NCBI RefSeq assembly: GCF_900188155.1 | Contig: NZ_FZOG01000007.1 | Coordinates: forward strand, 1-64,000 | Direction: 5' to 3' | DNA length: 64,000 bases | From: Pseudomonas segetis | GTDB lineage: Bacteria; Pseudomonadota; Gammaproteobacteria; Pseudomonadales; Pseudomonadaceae | Part shown: piece by piece, positions 25,703 to 35,490 of the stretch | Position numbering within the stretch: position 1 is the stretch's first letter | How the letters are laid out: each line of letters begins with the position of its first letter | The notes under the pieces: generated by a model | The model's database searches: none | Seen by the model: the letters and a program-made list of their open reading frames with translations, nothing else | Told to the model about the DNA's origin: nothing | Translations under genes and position numbers: made by a program

Positions 25703-28700
25703 AATGGTGTATCCAGGGCTGCATCGGTGCGCACGCCACGCCAGCGGTTTACCCGGTGGCGCAGGCGGTCGAAATAAAGGTAGATAACCGGTGTGGTGTA
25801 GAGGGTCAGCAACTGGCTCAGGATCAAGCCGCCGACAATGGTAATGCCCAAAGGCTTGCGCATTTCCGAGCCTTCGGCGCTGCTCAGTACCAGTGGCAGT
25901 GCGCCAAGGATGGCCGCAAGCGTGGTCATCATGATCGGCCGGAAACGCAGCAGGCAGGCTTGGCGGATCGACTCGAAAGGACTCATGCTCTGCTGGCGCT
26001 CAAGCTGCAAGGCCAGGTCAATCATTAGGATCGCGTTTTTCTTCACCACCCCGATCAGCAGGAACAAGCCCAGCAAGGAGATCAGGCTGAACTCGGTATT
26101 GAGCAACTCAAGTGCCAACAGTGCGCCCACCCCGGCTGAGGGCAAGGTGGAAAGAATGGTAAAGGGGTGCACATAACTTTCGTAAAGCACGCCCAGGACG
26201 ATATACACCACCACCAGGGCCAGCAGGATCATCAGGGGTTGATTGTCCTGGGTTTTCTGGAAGGCGGCGCCTGTGCCGCTCATCATGCCCTGCACTTCAG
26301 TGGGCAGGTTGAGTCTGGCCACCGCGTTATCTATCGCCTTGGTGGCCTGATCGAGGCTGACACCTTCTGCCAACGAGAAACCGATATTCTCCGAGGCAAA
26401 TTGCCCCTGGTGGTTAACCCGATCCTCTTCAAGGCTGCGTCCCCAATGGGCAAAGGTCGACAGCGGCACCCGATCACCGTTGGCAGTAATCAGCTTGATC
26501 TGGTCCAGCGACTCAGGATGCTCGGCGTATTTTTTATCGACCTCCATGACCACGCTGTATTGGTTGAGCGTGTCGTAGATGGTCGATACCTGGCGCTGGC
26601 TGTAGGCGTTGTTAAGCACGCTGGTCACCATTGCCATGTCCACGCCAAAGCGCTTGGCCATGTCGCGATCGACCTGCAGGCTGATCTGTTGCGCGCCTTC
26701 GTTTTCCTTGGCGTCGATATCGGTCAGCTCGGGCAAAGCACGCAGCGCCTCGCGCACCTTGGGCATCCACTCGCGCAGTTGGTCCAGGTCACCCGACAGC
26801 AGCATGTATTCGTTATCCGAGCTGCGCCCTTGCCTGCCACCGATTTGCAGGTCTTGGTCCGGCATCAGGAACAGCCGGCCACCGGCGACCTTGGGCACTT
26901 CCTTGCGCAGGCGGTTAATCACATCCTGGGCAGAAATCTTGCGCTCGGTTATGGGTTTGAGACGCACGATGATAAAGGCATTATTGATCCCCCCTGCTCC
27001 GCCTACGAAACCGGCAACGCTATCGACCGCTGGGTCCTTGAGCAGTGCCCGGCGGTAGGTTTCCATTTTGGGCTGCATCACCTGGAAGGACAAACCATCG
27101 TCGCCGCGTACAAAGCCAATCAACTGGCCAGTGTCCTGCTGTGGCAAGAAGGTCTTGGGCACTATGATAAAGAGCACGATATTCAAGGCGATGGTGGCGA
27201 ACAAACTCAGCAGCATCAGCAGTGAGTGACGCAGAGCCCAGTCCAGGCTGCGTTTGTAGCCGCGCAAAATCATCGCGCCAAAGCGTTCCAGTTGTTGCTG
27301 CAAGCGGCCATGGGGGCGCAGTTGATCTTCGGCCTTGAGCCAACGTGCGCAAAGCATCGGCGTCAGCGTCAAGGACACCAGCAAGGAGATAATGATCGAC
27401 ACCGCCAAGGTGATCGAAAACTCACGGAACAGGCTCTCGACCAGGCCGCCCATGAATAGAATCGAGACAAATACCGCCACCAGCGACAGGTTCATCGCCA
27501 GCAAGGTGAAGCCAACTTCCTTGGCTCCCTTGAATGATGCAGCCATGGGTGTTTCGCCAGCCTCGATATGCCGGGAGATGTTCTCCAGCACCACGATTGC
27601 ATCGTCGACCACCAGGCCCGTGGCCAGAATCAAGGCCATCAGTGACAGGTTATTCAGGGAGAACCCGAGCAGGTACATGGCGGCAAATGTGCCGACCAGC
27701 GACACGGGCACCGCCAGCGCCGGGATCATCGAGGCACGCCAGCGACCCAGAAAGCCATAGACCACCAAAATGACCAAGGCCACGGCGATCAACAAGGTAC
27801 GCTCGGCTTCGTGCAAGGTGGCGCGAATGACCGGTGAACGGTCCATTGCCACCTGCAGATCAACAGTTGCCGGAATCACCGCGCGTAGCGCTGGCAACTG
27901 CTCGCGAATACTGGCAATGGTTTCGATGATATTGGCCCCGGTCTGGCGGTTGACCACCACCAATACAGCGCTTTGGTCGTTATAGAACCCGCTGTTGTAG
28001 CGATCCTCGACGCCATCGGTGACCTTGGCGATATCACTCAGGCGCACCACTGAACCATCCTGGTAACGAATGATCATCGGTTTGTAGTCGGCGGCCTTCT
28101 CCAACTGATCACTGGCCTGGATCTGCCAGTGATTGCTGGCATCTTCGACCGCACCCTTGGGCCGTTTGGCGTTGGCATTGGTGATGGCCTGGCGCACATC
28201 ATCCAGGGCGATGCCGTATTGATCCAGCATGCGCGGCTGCAAGGAGACCCGCACGGCAGGCAGTGAGCTGCCGCCAATCTGCACTTCACCGACACCGGTG
28301 ACCTGCGACAGTTTTTGCGCAATGACCGATGAAGCCACATCGTAGAGTTCACCCTTGGTCAACACATCGGATGACAGCGCAAGCACCATGACCGGCGCTT
28401 GCGAGGGGTTGATCTTGCGATAGGTCGGCATGCTGCGCATGCCACTGGGCAGCAAGTCGCGGGAGGCATTGATAGCGGCCTGGACTTCCCGTGCAGCGGC
28501 ATTGATATCACGGTCAAGCTCGAACTCGATCATGATGCGCGTGCTGCCCTGGCTGCTGCGGCTGTTCATCTGGCTGATGCCGGCGATGGTACCCAGCGAG
28601 CGCTCGAGTGGCGTGGCCACGCTCGAGGCCATGATCTGCGGGCTGGCGCCTGGCAATGTGGCGTCGACCGTGATTACCGGGAAATCCATATCCGGTAATG

Positions 28701-28806
28701 GCGATACGGCCAGCAATCCATAGCTGACCGCACCGAGCAGGATCACCGCCAGGCTCAGGAGCAGCGTTGCCACCGGACGACGGATAAAAGGCGCTGAAAG
28801 GTTCAT
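25699..28806 (-). CDS. muxC: MuxC RND inner-membrane transporter
   Basis: RND transporter of the MdtC/MuxC type, 1035 residues. FIRRPVATLLLSLAVILLGAVSY, FPVITVDATLPGASPQIMAS, GLVVDDAIVVLENISRHIE (helix-4 aspartate pair) and GVVKKNAILMIDLALQLERQ are visible. In MuxABC/MdtABC two different RND chains make the pump trimer. This protein and MuxB keep their order and 4-nt overlaps, favouring balanced synthesis. Confidence 0.92.
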   Translation of the reverse strand: MNLSAPFIRRPVATLLLSLAVILLGAVSYGLLAVSPLPDMDFPVITVDATLPGASPQIMASSVATPLERSLGTIAGISQMNSRSSQGSTRIMIEFELDRDINAAAREVQAAINASRDLLPSGMRSMPTYRKINPSQAPVMVLALSSDVLTKGELYDVASSVIAQKLSQVTGVGEVQIGGSSLPAVRVSLQPRMLDQYGIALDDVRQAITNANAKRPKGAVEDASNHWQIQASDQLEKAADYKPMIIRYQDGSVVRLSDIAKVTDGVEDRYNSGFYNDQSAVLVVVNRQTGANIIETIASIREQLPALRAVIPATVDLQVAMDRSPVIRATLHEAERTLLIAVALVILVVYGFLGRWRASMIPALAVPVSLVGTFAAMYLLGFSLNNLSLMALILATGLVVDDAIVVLENISRHIEAGETPMAASFKGAKEVGFTLLAMNLSLVAVFVSILFMGGLVESLFREFSITLAVSIIISLLVSLTLTPMLCARWLKAEDQLRPHGRLQQQLERFGAMILRGYKRSLDWALRHSLLMLLSLFATIALNIVLFIIVPKTFLPQQDTGQLIGFVRGDDGLSFQVMQPKMETYRRALLKDPAVDSVAGFVGGAGGINNAFIIVRLKPITERKISAQDVINRLRKEVPKVAGGRLFLMPDQDLQIGGRQGRSSDNEYMLLSGDLDQLREWMPKVREALRALPELTDIDAKENEGAQQISLQVDRDMAKRFGVDMAMVTSVLNNAYSQRQVSTIYDTLNQYSVVMEVDKKYAEHPESLDQIKLITANGDRVPLSTFAHWGRSLEEDRVNHQGQFASENIGFSLAEGVSLDQATKAIDNAVARLNLPTEVQGMMSGTGAAFQKTQDNQPLMILLALVVVYIVLGVLYESYVHPFTILSTLPSAGVGALLALELLNTEFSLISLLGLFLLIGVVKKNAILMIDLALQLERQQSMSPFESIRQACLLRFRPIMMTTLAAILGALPLVLSSAEGSEMRKPLGITIVGGLILSQLLTLYTTPVIYLYFDRLRHRVNRWRGVRTDAALDTPL

Positions 28807-31800
28807 CGCTTGACCAGAATCCCTGCGGCGCTACGCCCGGTTGCACGACGGGCCAGGCGGTCGAAGTACAGGTAGATCACCGGCGTGGTAAACAAGGTCA
28901 ATAACTGGCTGACCAACAGGCCACCAACCATGACCAGGCCCAGCGGCTGGCGCAACTCTGCGCCGGAACCTGTCGCCAGCATCAGTGGCACAGCGCCAAA
29001 GAGCGCAGCCAGCGTGGTCATCAGGATGGGCCGGAAACGCAACAACGCCGCTTGATAAATGGCCGCCTCTGGCGCCATGCCCTGGTTGCGCTCAGCGTCG
29101 AGGGCAAAGTCGATCATCATGATTGCGTTTTTCTTGACGATACCAATCAACAGGATGATGCCGATGATTGCGATCAGCCCCAGGTCATTGCCGGTCAGCA
29201 ACAAGGCCAGCAAGGCGCCTACCCCCGCCGACGGCAGGGTCGAGAGAATGGTGATCGGGTGAATGTAGCTCTCGTACAGTACGCCAAGGACGATGTACAT
29301 GGTCACAACTGCCGCCAGGATCAGCAGCAAGGTGCTCGACAGCGACGCACGGAACGCCTGGGCGGCGCCCTGGAACTCGGTCTGGATACCGGCAGGCAAG
29401 CCGATGTCCTGTTGCGCTTGTTGAATCACATCCACCGCATCGCCCAAGGCAACGCCGGATGCGAGGTTGAATGACAAGGTCGCCGCTGGAAACTGGCCAA
29501 TATGGTTTATCAGCAAACTCGCAGCGCGCTGCTCCACATGGGCAAGATCGGACAGCGGGACTTGTTTGCCTTCAGCGGTGGCAACGTGGATCTGGCGCAG
29601 CGCTGCCGGGCCAATGCTGCCCGCATTCTGGCTCTCCAGGACCACGCGGTATTGGTTGGCCTGGGTATAAATGGTCGAAATCTGGCGCTGGCCAAATGCG
29701 TCGTACAAGGCATCATCGATGTCGGCGACCTTGACCCCGAGGCGCCCGGCAATATCGCGGTCGATGTCCAGGTAAACCTGCAAGCCACGGTTTTGCAGAT
29801 CGCTGGCAACATCGGTCAACTCGGGCTGTTGTTGCAGGCGAGCCACCAGTTTAGGCACCCACTCTTCAAGCAGCTTGAGGTCAGGCGACTCCATGCTGAA
29901 CTGGTATTGCGTGCGGCTGACGCGGTCTTCGATCGACAAGTCCTGCACCGGCTGCAAGTACAGCTGGATACCGCTGAGCTTGGCCAGCTCTGGGCGTAAG
30001 CGATCAATCACTTCGCTGGCGGTCACATCCCGCTCGCTGTGTGGCTTGAGGTTGATCAGCATGCGCCCGCTGTTGAGCGTCGGGTTATCGCCATCGACAC
30101 CGATATAGGACGACAGGCTACTCACTGCAGGGTCCTTGAGCACCACTTCGGCGAGCCGTTGCTGGCGTTCGCTCATGGCGCTGAAGGAGATCGATTGCGG
30201 CGCCTCGGAAATGCCCTGGATCACGCCGGTATCCTGCACCGGGAAGAAGCCCTTGGGCACAGCCAGGTACAGGACCACGGTCAGCGCCAATGTACCAATG
30301 GCGACCAACAAGGTCAGTGGCTGGCGCTTGAGCACCCATTGCAACCAGATCCCGTAATGATGGATAAGCCGATCAATCCAGGCGCCGCTGGCCTTGTAGA
30401 AGCCGGATTGCTCCTCGGGTTTTGGCTCGCGCTTGAGCAGGCGCGCACACATCATCGGCGTGAGGGTCAGGGAAATCACCAGCGAGATCAGAATCGCCAC
30501 GGCCAGGGTGATGGCAAACTCACGGAACAAGCGCCCCACCACATCGGCCATGAATAGCAGCGGGATCAATACCGCAATCAGCGAAATGGTCAGCGAGACC
30601 AGGGTAAAGCCAATCTGCTTGGCGCCTTTGAGTGCGGCATTGAAGGGTGTCTCGCCCTCTTCAATGTGCCGCGCAATATTCTCCAGCATGACAATGGCGT
30701 CATCGACCACGAAGCCGGTGGCAATGGTCAACGCCATCAATGTCAGGTTGTTGATGGTGAAGCCCGCCAGATACATGATGCCGAAGCTGCCAATCAGCGA
30801 CAGCGGCACCACGATAGAAGGAATGATGGTCGCCGACAGCCGGCGCAGGAACAGGAACGTAACCAACACCACCAGGGCGATTGCCATCATCATTTCGTGC
30901 TGCACATCGCTGACCGCGGCGCGAATGGTTTGCGTGCGATCGGTAAGTACCTTTACATCAACGCTGGCAGGCAAGCCTTCAGTGAGGTTGGGCAGCAGGG
31001 TCTGGATGCGATCGACCACATCGATCACATTGGCACCCGGCTGGCGTTGAACGTTGACCAGGATGGTTTTATTGAGGTTGGCCCAGGCGGCAAGTCGCTG
31101 GTTTTCAGCGCCATCGACAATGGTGGCAACGTCCTTCAGGCGCAAGGTTGCACCTTGGCTGTAGTTAATAATCAACTGGCGGTATTGGTCCACCGATACC
31201 AACTGGTCGTTGGCATCGAGCTGCGAAACGCGCGTCGGGCCATCGAAGTTGCCCTTGGGCTGGTTGACGTTGCTGGCGGTTATCAGCGTACGGATATCCG
31301 CCAGGTTCAAGCCGTAGGCAGCCAGCGCCTCGGGATTGACCCGGATGCGCACGGCTGGGCGTTGGCCACCGGCCAACGAGACCAGGCCGACGCCACTGGT
31401 TTGCGCCAGTTTTTGCGCCAGGCGGGTATCTACCAGGTCATTGATTTCAGGAAGCGGCAGGGTTTTCGAGCTCACAGCCAGGGTCATCACCGGTGTATCG
31501 GCCGGATTGACCTTGCTGTACACCGGCGGTGCGGGCAAATCATTGGGCAGCAGGTTGGTCGCGCCGTTGATCGCCGCCTGGACTTCCTGCTCGGCAACAT
31601 CAAGCTCGATCTCAAGGTTAAAGCGCAAGGTGATGACCGACGCACCGCCCGAGCTGGTCGACGACATCTGCTTTAGGCCGGCCATCTGCCCGAACTGACG
31701 CTCCAAAGGTGCGGTTACCGCGCTGGTCATTACATCGGGGCTGGCCCCTGGATAAAGAGTCATGACCCTGATAGTCGGGTAATCCACCTCGGGCAAGGCG

Positions 31801-31904
31801 GAGACCGGCAGCAAACGATAAGCGATGATCCCACTCAGGAAAATCGCCACCATGATCAGCGTTGTCGCGACCGGGCGCAGGATGAACAGGCGAGAAACAT
31901 TCAT
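28803..31904 (-). CDS. muxB: MuxB RND inner-membrane transporter
   Basis: RND transporter of the MdtB/MuxB type, 1033 residues. FILRPVATTLIMVAIFLSGIIAY, YPTIRVMTLYPGASPDVMTS, GFVVDDAIVMLENIARHIEEGE and GIVKKNAIMMIDFALDAERNQG are the membrane and proton-relay motifs. It partners MuxC as the first of the two RND subunits. Its ATG overlaps the muxA stop codon and its stop overlaps the muxC start. Confidence 0.92.
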   Translation of the reverse strand: MNVSRLFILRPVATTLIMVAIFLSGIIAYRLLPVSALPEVDYPTIRVMTLYPGASPDVMTSAVTAPLERQFGQMAGLKQMSSTSSGGASVITLRFNLEIELDVAEQEVQAAINGATNLLPNDLPAPPVYSKVNPADTPVMTLAVSSKTLPLPEINDLVDTRLAQKLAQTSGVGLVSLAGGQRPAVRIRVNPEALAAYGLNLADIRTLITASNVNQPKGNFDGPTRVSQLDANDQLVSVDQYRQLIINYSQGATLRLKDVATIVDGAENQRLAAWANLNKTILVNVQRQPGANVIDVVDRIQTLLPNLTEGLPASVDVKVLTDRTQTIRAAVSDVQHEMMMAIALVVLVTFLFLRRLSATIIPSIVVPLSLIGSFGIMYLAGFTINNLTLMALTIATGFVVDDAIVMLENIARHIEEGETPFNAALKGAKQIGFTLVSLTISLIAVLIPLLFMADVVGRLFREFAITLAVAILISLVISLTLTPMMCARLLKREPKPEEQSGFYKASGAWIDRLIHHYGIWLQWVLKRQPLTLLVAIGTLALTVVLYLAVPKGFFPVQDTGVIQGISEAPQSISFSAMSERQQRLAEVVLKDPAVSSLSSYIGVDGDNPTLNSGRMLINLKPHSERDVTASEVIDRLRPELAKLSGIQLYLQPVQDLSIEDRVSRTQYQFSMESPDLKLLEEWVPKLVARLQQQPELTDVASDLQNRGLQVYLDIDRDIAGRLGVKVADIDDALYDAFGQRQISTIYTQANQYRVVLESQNAGSIGPAALRQIHVATAEGKQVPLSDLAHVEQRAASLLINHIGQFPAATLSFNLASGVALGDAVDVIQQAQQDIGLPAGIQTEFQGAAQAFRASLSSTLLLILAAVVTMYIVLGVLYESYIHPITILSTLPSAGVGALLALLLTGNDLGLIAIIGIILLIGIVKKNAIMMIDFALDAERNQGMAPEAAIYQAALLRFRPILMTTLAALFGAVPLMLATGSGAELRQPLGLVMVGGLLVSQLLTLFTTPVIYLYFDRLARRATGRSAAGILVKR

Positions 31905-33136
31905 GCTTTGCGCTTCGACTGACCATCGGTTTCGGTGGCTAGCGGCACCGGTGCAGACTCTGGCTCAGGGGCGAAGCCTGTACCCAGCACCTCGACCTTG
32001 TTGCCGTCGCGCAAACGGTCGGTGCCTTCAAGCACCACGCGTTCACCGACGCTGACGCCCTTCTCGATCAGGGTCGTCTCGCCATTACTTGGGCCAACCT
32101 CCACCGGGCGGATGCTGATCTTGTCTTCTTTGTCGACGATATACACAAAGGGGCCATTGGAACCAAACTGCAACGCCGCAGCTGGAATGACATCGACGTT
32201 TTTCCGGATTTCGACGCGCAGGCGCACATTGACGAACTGATTGGGATAAAGCATTTCGTCGGCGTTGGCAAAGCGGGCCTTGAGCTTGACCGTGCCGGTG
32301 GCGGTATCGATCAGGTTGTCCAGGGTTTCGAGTTGGCCTTCGGCCAAGCGATTCTTCTCACTGCGATCCCAGGCCTCGACCAGAAGGGTTTCACCCGCGC
32401 GATAGTGCTTCAATACTGCGGGCAGCTCGGCCTCTGGCAAGGTGAACATCACCGCAATGGGCGTGGTTTCGGTAATCACCACCAGCGGCAATTCATCACC
32501 CGAACTCACCAGGTTACCGATATCGACCTGGCGCAGGCCCAGGCGACCACTGATGGGCGCACGCACCTGAGTGAAATCCAGATTGAGCTTGGCTTCAGCA
32601 ACGGCGGCCTGATTGGACTTGACCGTGCCGCGATACTGATTGACCAAGGCCAGTTGGGTGTCGAGGGTCTGCTTGGCAATCGAATCCTCGGCATACAGCC
32701 CTTTGTAGCGCGCCAGGTCGATCTCGGCGTTTTTCAACTGTGCCTGATTCTCCAACAACGCACCCTGGGCCTGTTGCAAGGCAACCTGATACGGCCGCGG
32801 ATCAATCACGGCCAATAAATCCCCTGCCTTGACCCGCTGGCCATCGGTAAACATCAGCTTCATCAACTCACCATCAACGCGGCCACGCACATTGACGGTG
32901 TTATAGGCGGTCACCGTGCCGAGGGCTTTCAATTCGATGGGAAAGTCTGCTGCCTCAACCTCGGCCACTCGCACTGGAACCGGGCCCATGTCACCAAAGC
33001 GCTGGTTACCGACGTTTTCTGGTTTCGCTGGCCAGAAAAACCAGACCATGGCGGCGATTACTACCAAGAGAACCAGGCCGATCAACCATTGGCGGGAGGC
33101 TTTTGCGGGGGTCAGGGTGTTGTTTGAATCAGGCAT
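31901..33136 (-). CDS. muxA: MuxA periplasmic adaptor
   Basis: Membrane-fusion protein, 411 residues, anchored by one N-terminal helix (LIGLVLLVVIAAMVWFFW) rather than by a lipid. VNVRGRVDGELMKLMFTDGQRVKAGD and LLAVIDPRPYQVALQQAQGA form the lipoyl region, with the coiled-coil after it and DFTQVRAPISGRLGLRQVDIGN beyond. The C-terminal tail is acidic and proline-rich. First gene of muxABC-opmB; the best ribosome-binding site is AAGGAAG, a rather long 13 bases from the ATG. Confidence 0.9.
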   Translation of the reverse strand: MPDSNNTLTPAKASRQWLIGLVLLVVIAAMVWFFWPAKPENVGNQRFGDMGPVPVRVAEVEAADFPIELKALGTVTAYNTVNVRGRVDGELMKLMFTDGQRVKAGDLLAVIDPRPYQVALQQAQGALLENQAQLKNAEIDLARYKGLYAEDSIAKQTLDTQLALVNQYRGTVKSNQAAVAEAKLNLDFTQVRAPISGRLGLRQVDIGNLVSSGDELPLVVITETTPIAVMFTLPEAELPAVLKHYRAGETLLVEAWDRSEKNRLAEGQLETLDNLIDTATGTVKLKARFANADEMLYPNQFVNVRLRVEIRKNVDVIPAAALQFGSNGPFVYIVDKEDKISIRPVEVGPSNGETTLIEKGVSVGERVVLEGTDRLRDGNKVEVLGTGFAPEPESAPVPLATETDGQSKRKA

Positions 33137-33324
33137 GTCTCAGATCACTTCCTTGGGGAAGCTGAACGATAAGCACTCTTAGGGCCTAAGCAAAGCCTCT
33201 TTACCAGCTATTTACTCAAGGTCTGTTGCAGTTTGTGCCAAGCACTGCCAAATCTGCAGTTCAGGACCCGTTCTAGAGCGCTACAAATGAGCCGGCACTT
33301 GGCCGGCAGACTGTCGCCAGGGGC

Positions 33325-33663
33325 TCAAGCCAGCAAGGCCCAGGCAAGCATCCAAACCGGTGCGCCAATCACTGGTAATAGCAGCGCCAGTCGTGGCCTG
33401 TACGGAAGGCTCATCACCAACAATAAACCTGCCAGGCTGACCTGCCCCAGCCAGCCAATGGGCCCCATTGCCCAGCCCCAGCTTGATACACAGGCCATAA
33501 AGCCCGAGCCAAGCAGCAGCCAACCGGCAACTCGCAAAGTCCGACAGAAATAGGATTGAGGCTCATGCTTCCAGACATTTTTATAGTGCCTTGGTAGCCC
33601 CATGCAAAGGGCCGACATGGCGCAATACACCAGAAGCAGACCGGCAAAGAAATTGATCAGCAT
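33325..33663 (-). CDS. DUF3325-like small membrane protein
   Basis: A 112-residue protein with about three hydrophobic helices (FFAGLLLVYCAMSALCMG; LRVAGWLLLGSGFMACVSS; GQVSLAGLLLVMSLPY). It starts one base after the PepSY gene stop, so it is the last gene of the siderophore-linked operon. DUF3325 proteins are commonly found with PepSY and DUF3649 genes beside TonB receptors in pseudomonads; their function is unknown. The assignment is by size, topology and neighbours. Confidence 0.65.
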   Translation of the reverse strand: MLINFFAGLLLVYCAMSALCMGLPRHYKNVWKHEPQSYFCRTLRVAGWLLLGSGFMACVSSWGWAMGPIGWLGQVSLAGLLLVMSLPYRPRLALLLPVIGAPVWMLAWALLA

Positions 33664-33664
33664 T

Positions 33665-35203
33665 TTATTGCACCTGTGCCACGGTTTGGGATTGACGACG
33701 CGGCGCAACCCGAGCTTTCGACTGGCCTGTACGCCAGGCACAAAAGGCCCACAAGGCGCCGCAGGCTATGGCCGTGAGTTCAACGTAAAGTCGGATAGAT
33801 TCTGCCCAGGGGTTTTCCAGGGTCATGCTGCTGAGCAGCGGCAAGAGCAAGCACATTAATGCAGCCAGACCCAACTGCTCACGCCACGCCTGGATATACG
33901 GACGGCAACAGGCATGCACCAGGCTCAACAGCCAAATGGCAAAGAACACCCTCACCTCCACACCGCCACGTCCTGAAAGCTCGACTGGCAGCAAGCGATT
34001 TGCCCAAAGGTAGCCCACACAGGCAAGACCCAAGCCCGCGATAACAGCCACATTCAGCCGCTCCGCAACGTGATAGAGCCTGGCTGCAATGGGGCCTTCG
34101 GCATCATGGCGGCGCCGACGCTTGACGGTAAACAAAACCAGGCCGGTGGCAATCATTGCGCAGCTGGCAAAACTGCAAAGAAAGTACAGCCAGCGCATCG
34201 GGTAGCCGCCGAACTGAGCAAAATGCAAACCAGCGATCACCCTCTGGCTCAAAATGGCGCCACTGTTAGATTCCGGCTGCCTTATTACCGCGCCGCTCAC
34301 GCCATCGAAGACCATGCTCTTGCCCTTGGTCAGCTCGATTCTATTGCCCAGCACCGGCCGCGCTTCAATCCTGGCATCGCTACGCCCAGGGTTGCTGACA
34401 GACAGCGAACCGATTTCACCCATCACCCGCTCTGCCTCGGCCAATACCGGGCCGATCGCGGTCAACTGGGCAGGCGTTACAGCAGCCACATCAGCGACAC
34501 CCCTGTGCTCATGCTGACCGCGACCAAAAGCAGCCTGACGATCGCCATCGAACAGGGCATCAACTGCGGCAGGCATATAAATAAGCGAGAAAATCACCAG
34601 CCCGGTGTAAGTGATCATCAAGTGAAACGGCAACACCAGCACGCCAGTGGCGTTATGCGCATCCAACCATGAACGCTGACCTTTACCCGGCCGGAACGTA
34701 AAAAATTCTTTGAAGAACTTTTTATGGATGATCAGGCTACTAAACAGCGCAACCAACATACCAATGGCGGCAAAGCCCACCAGCCAGATCCCAATATTGC
34801 GTGGCATATTGAGGGTGAAGTGGAAGCGGAAAAAGTGTCCGCCACCGGCCGTGTCACGCACGGCCACCGGCTCACCTGTTGCCGGATCCAGATATTGCCG
34901 TGGCCCGCCTCTGCGCTGCTCGCCAGAAGAGATCGTAAGGTCGGGTGAGCGCTCGGTAGGCAAGCCGATATTCCAGGCCGAGGCATCTCCATATCTGGCC
35001 TGCAGGTAGGCCATGGCTCGCTGCGCCGCCTTGGTTTGATCGACTTTATGCGCGGGCGCCTCAGGACGCATCCAGACATCGATTTCCTTGTCGAATACAG
35101 CCAAGGTCCCGGTGAGGAAAATAGCGAACAACAACCAGCCAAATACCAGCCCAACCCAGGTATGCAGCCACGACATGGATTGCGTGAGCGATTGAGTCTT
35201 CAT
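33665..35203 (-). CDS. PepSY-domain membrane protein, probable ferric-siderophore reductase
   Basis: PepSY-associated four-helix membrane protein, 512 residues. The N-terminal helix SWLHTWVGLVFGWLLFAIFLTGTLAVFDKEID (in two parts) carries the conserved His and Trp. A PepSY region follows (AMAYLQARYGDASAWNIGLP), then DAHNATGVLVLPFHLMITYTG with a histidine pair, and later GLHFAQFGGYPMRWLYFL. Members near siderophore genes (PiuB, FoxB, FhuF-like roles) are thought to reduce ferric siderophores. ATG at 35203 shares one base with the preceding DUF3649 stop. Confidence 0.82.
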   Translation of the reverse strand: MKTQSLTQSMSWLHTWVGLVFGWLLFAIFLTGTLAVFDKEIDVWMRPEAPAHKVDQTKAAQRAMAYLQARYGDASAWNIGLPTERSPDLTISSGEQRRGGPRQYLDPATGEPVAVRDTAGGGHFFRFHFTLNMPRNIGIWLVGFAAIGMLVALFSSLIIHKKFFKEFFTFRPGKGQRSWLDAHNATGVLVLPFHLMITYTGLVIFSLIYMPAAVDALFDGDRQAAFGRGQHEHRGVADVAAVTPAQLTAIGPVLAEAERVMGEIGSLSVSNPGRSDARIEARPVLGNRIELTKGKSMVFDGVSGAVIRQPESNSGAILSQRVIAGLHFAQFGGYPMRWLYFLCSFASCAMIATGLVLFTVKRRRRHDAEGPIAARLYHVAERLNVAVIAGLGLACVGYLWANRLLPVELSGRGGVEVRVFFAIWLLSLVHACCRPYIQAWREQLGLAALMCLLLPLLSSMTLENPWAESIRLYVELTAIACGALWAFCAWRTGQSKARVAPRRQSQTVAQVQ

Positions 35204-35490
35204 CACCAGGCCCTCATCAGTTGCGGCCAGAACCCAATTAGCAGCAGTGCAGCGCTGGCCACTAATAGACCGCTCCACACCAGCCGCACTCGCGCGCAGG
35301 CGAAGGCCCAGAGAATCACCAATGGGTAAACCACAAAGGCTGGCCAGGTTGCGATTGTCATTGCTGCACGCGGCTCGCCGGGTAGCAGCTGCGCCAATGC
35401 GGCGGTGAATGCGTAGGTAAACAGGTAGCCGGCGAATATCGCAGCGATGATCCGTGACAGCGCCGACCAGCTAAATACTTGAGTTTTCAT
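35203..35490 (-). CDS. DUF3649-like small membrane protein
   Basis: A 95-residue protein with about three hydrophobic segments (RIIAAIFAGYLFTYAFTAAL; TWPAFVVYPLVILWAFACA; SGLLVASAALLLIGFWPQL). It overlaps the esterase gene upstream by four bases and the PepSY gene downstream by one base, which shows a coupled operon. Function unknown; the link to iron uptake is by position. Confidence 0.7.
   Translation of the reverse strand: MKTQVFSWSALSRIIAAIFAGYLFTYAFTAALAQLLPGEPRAAMTIATWPAFVVYPLVILWAFACARVRLVWSGLLVASAALLLIGFWPQLMRAW

Noticed and set aside
26167..27225. 352-codon open frame antisense to muxC
   Set aside because: Shadow frame; low-complexity His/Gln-rich translation.
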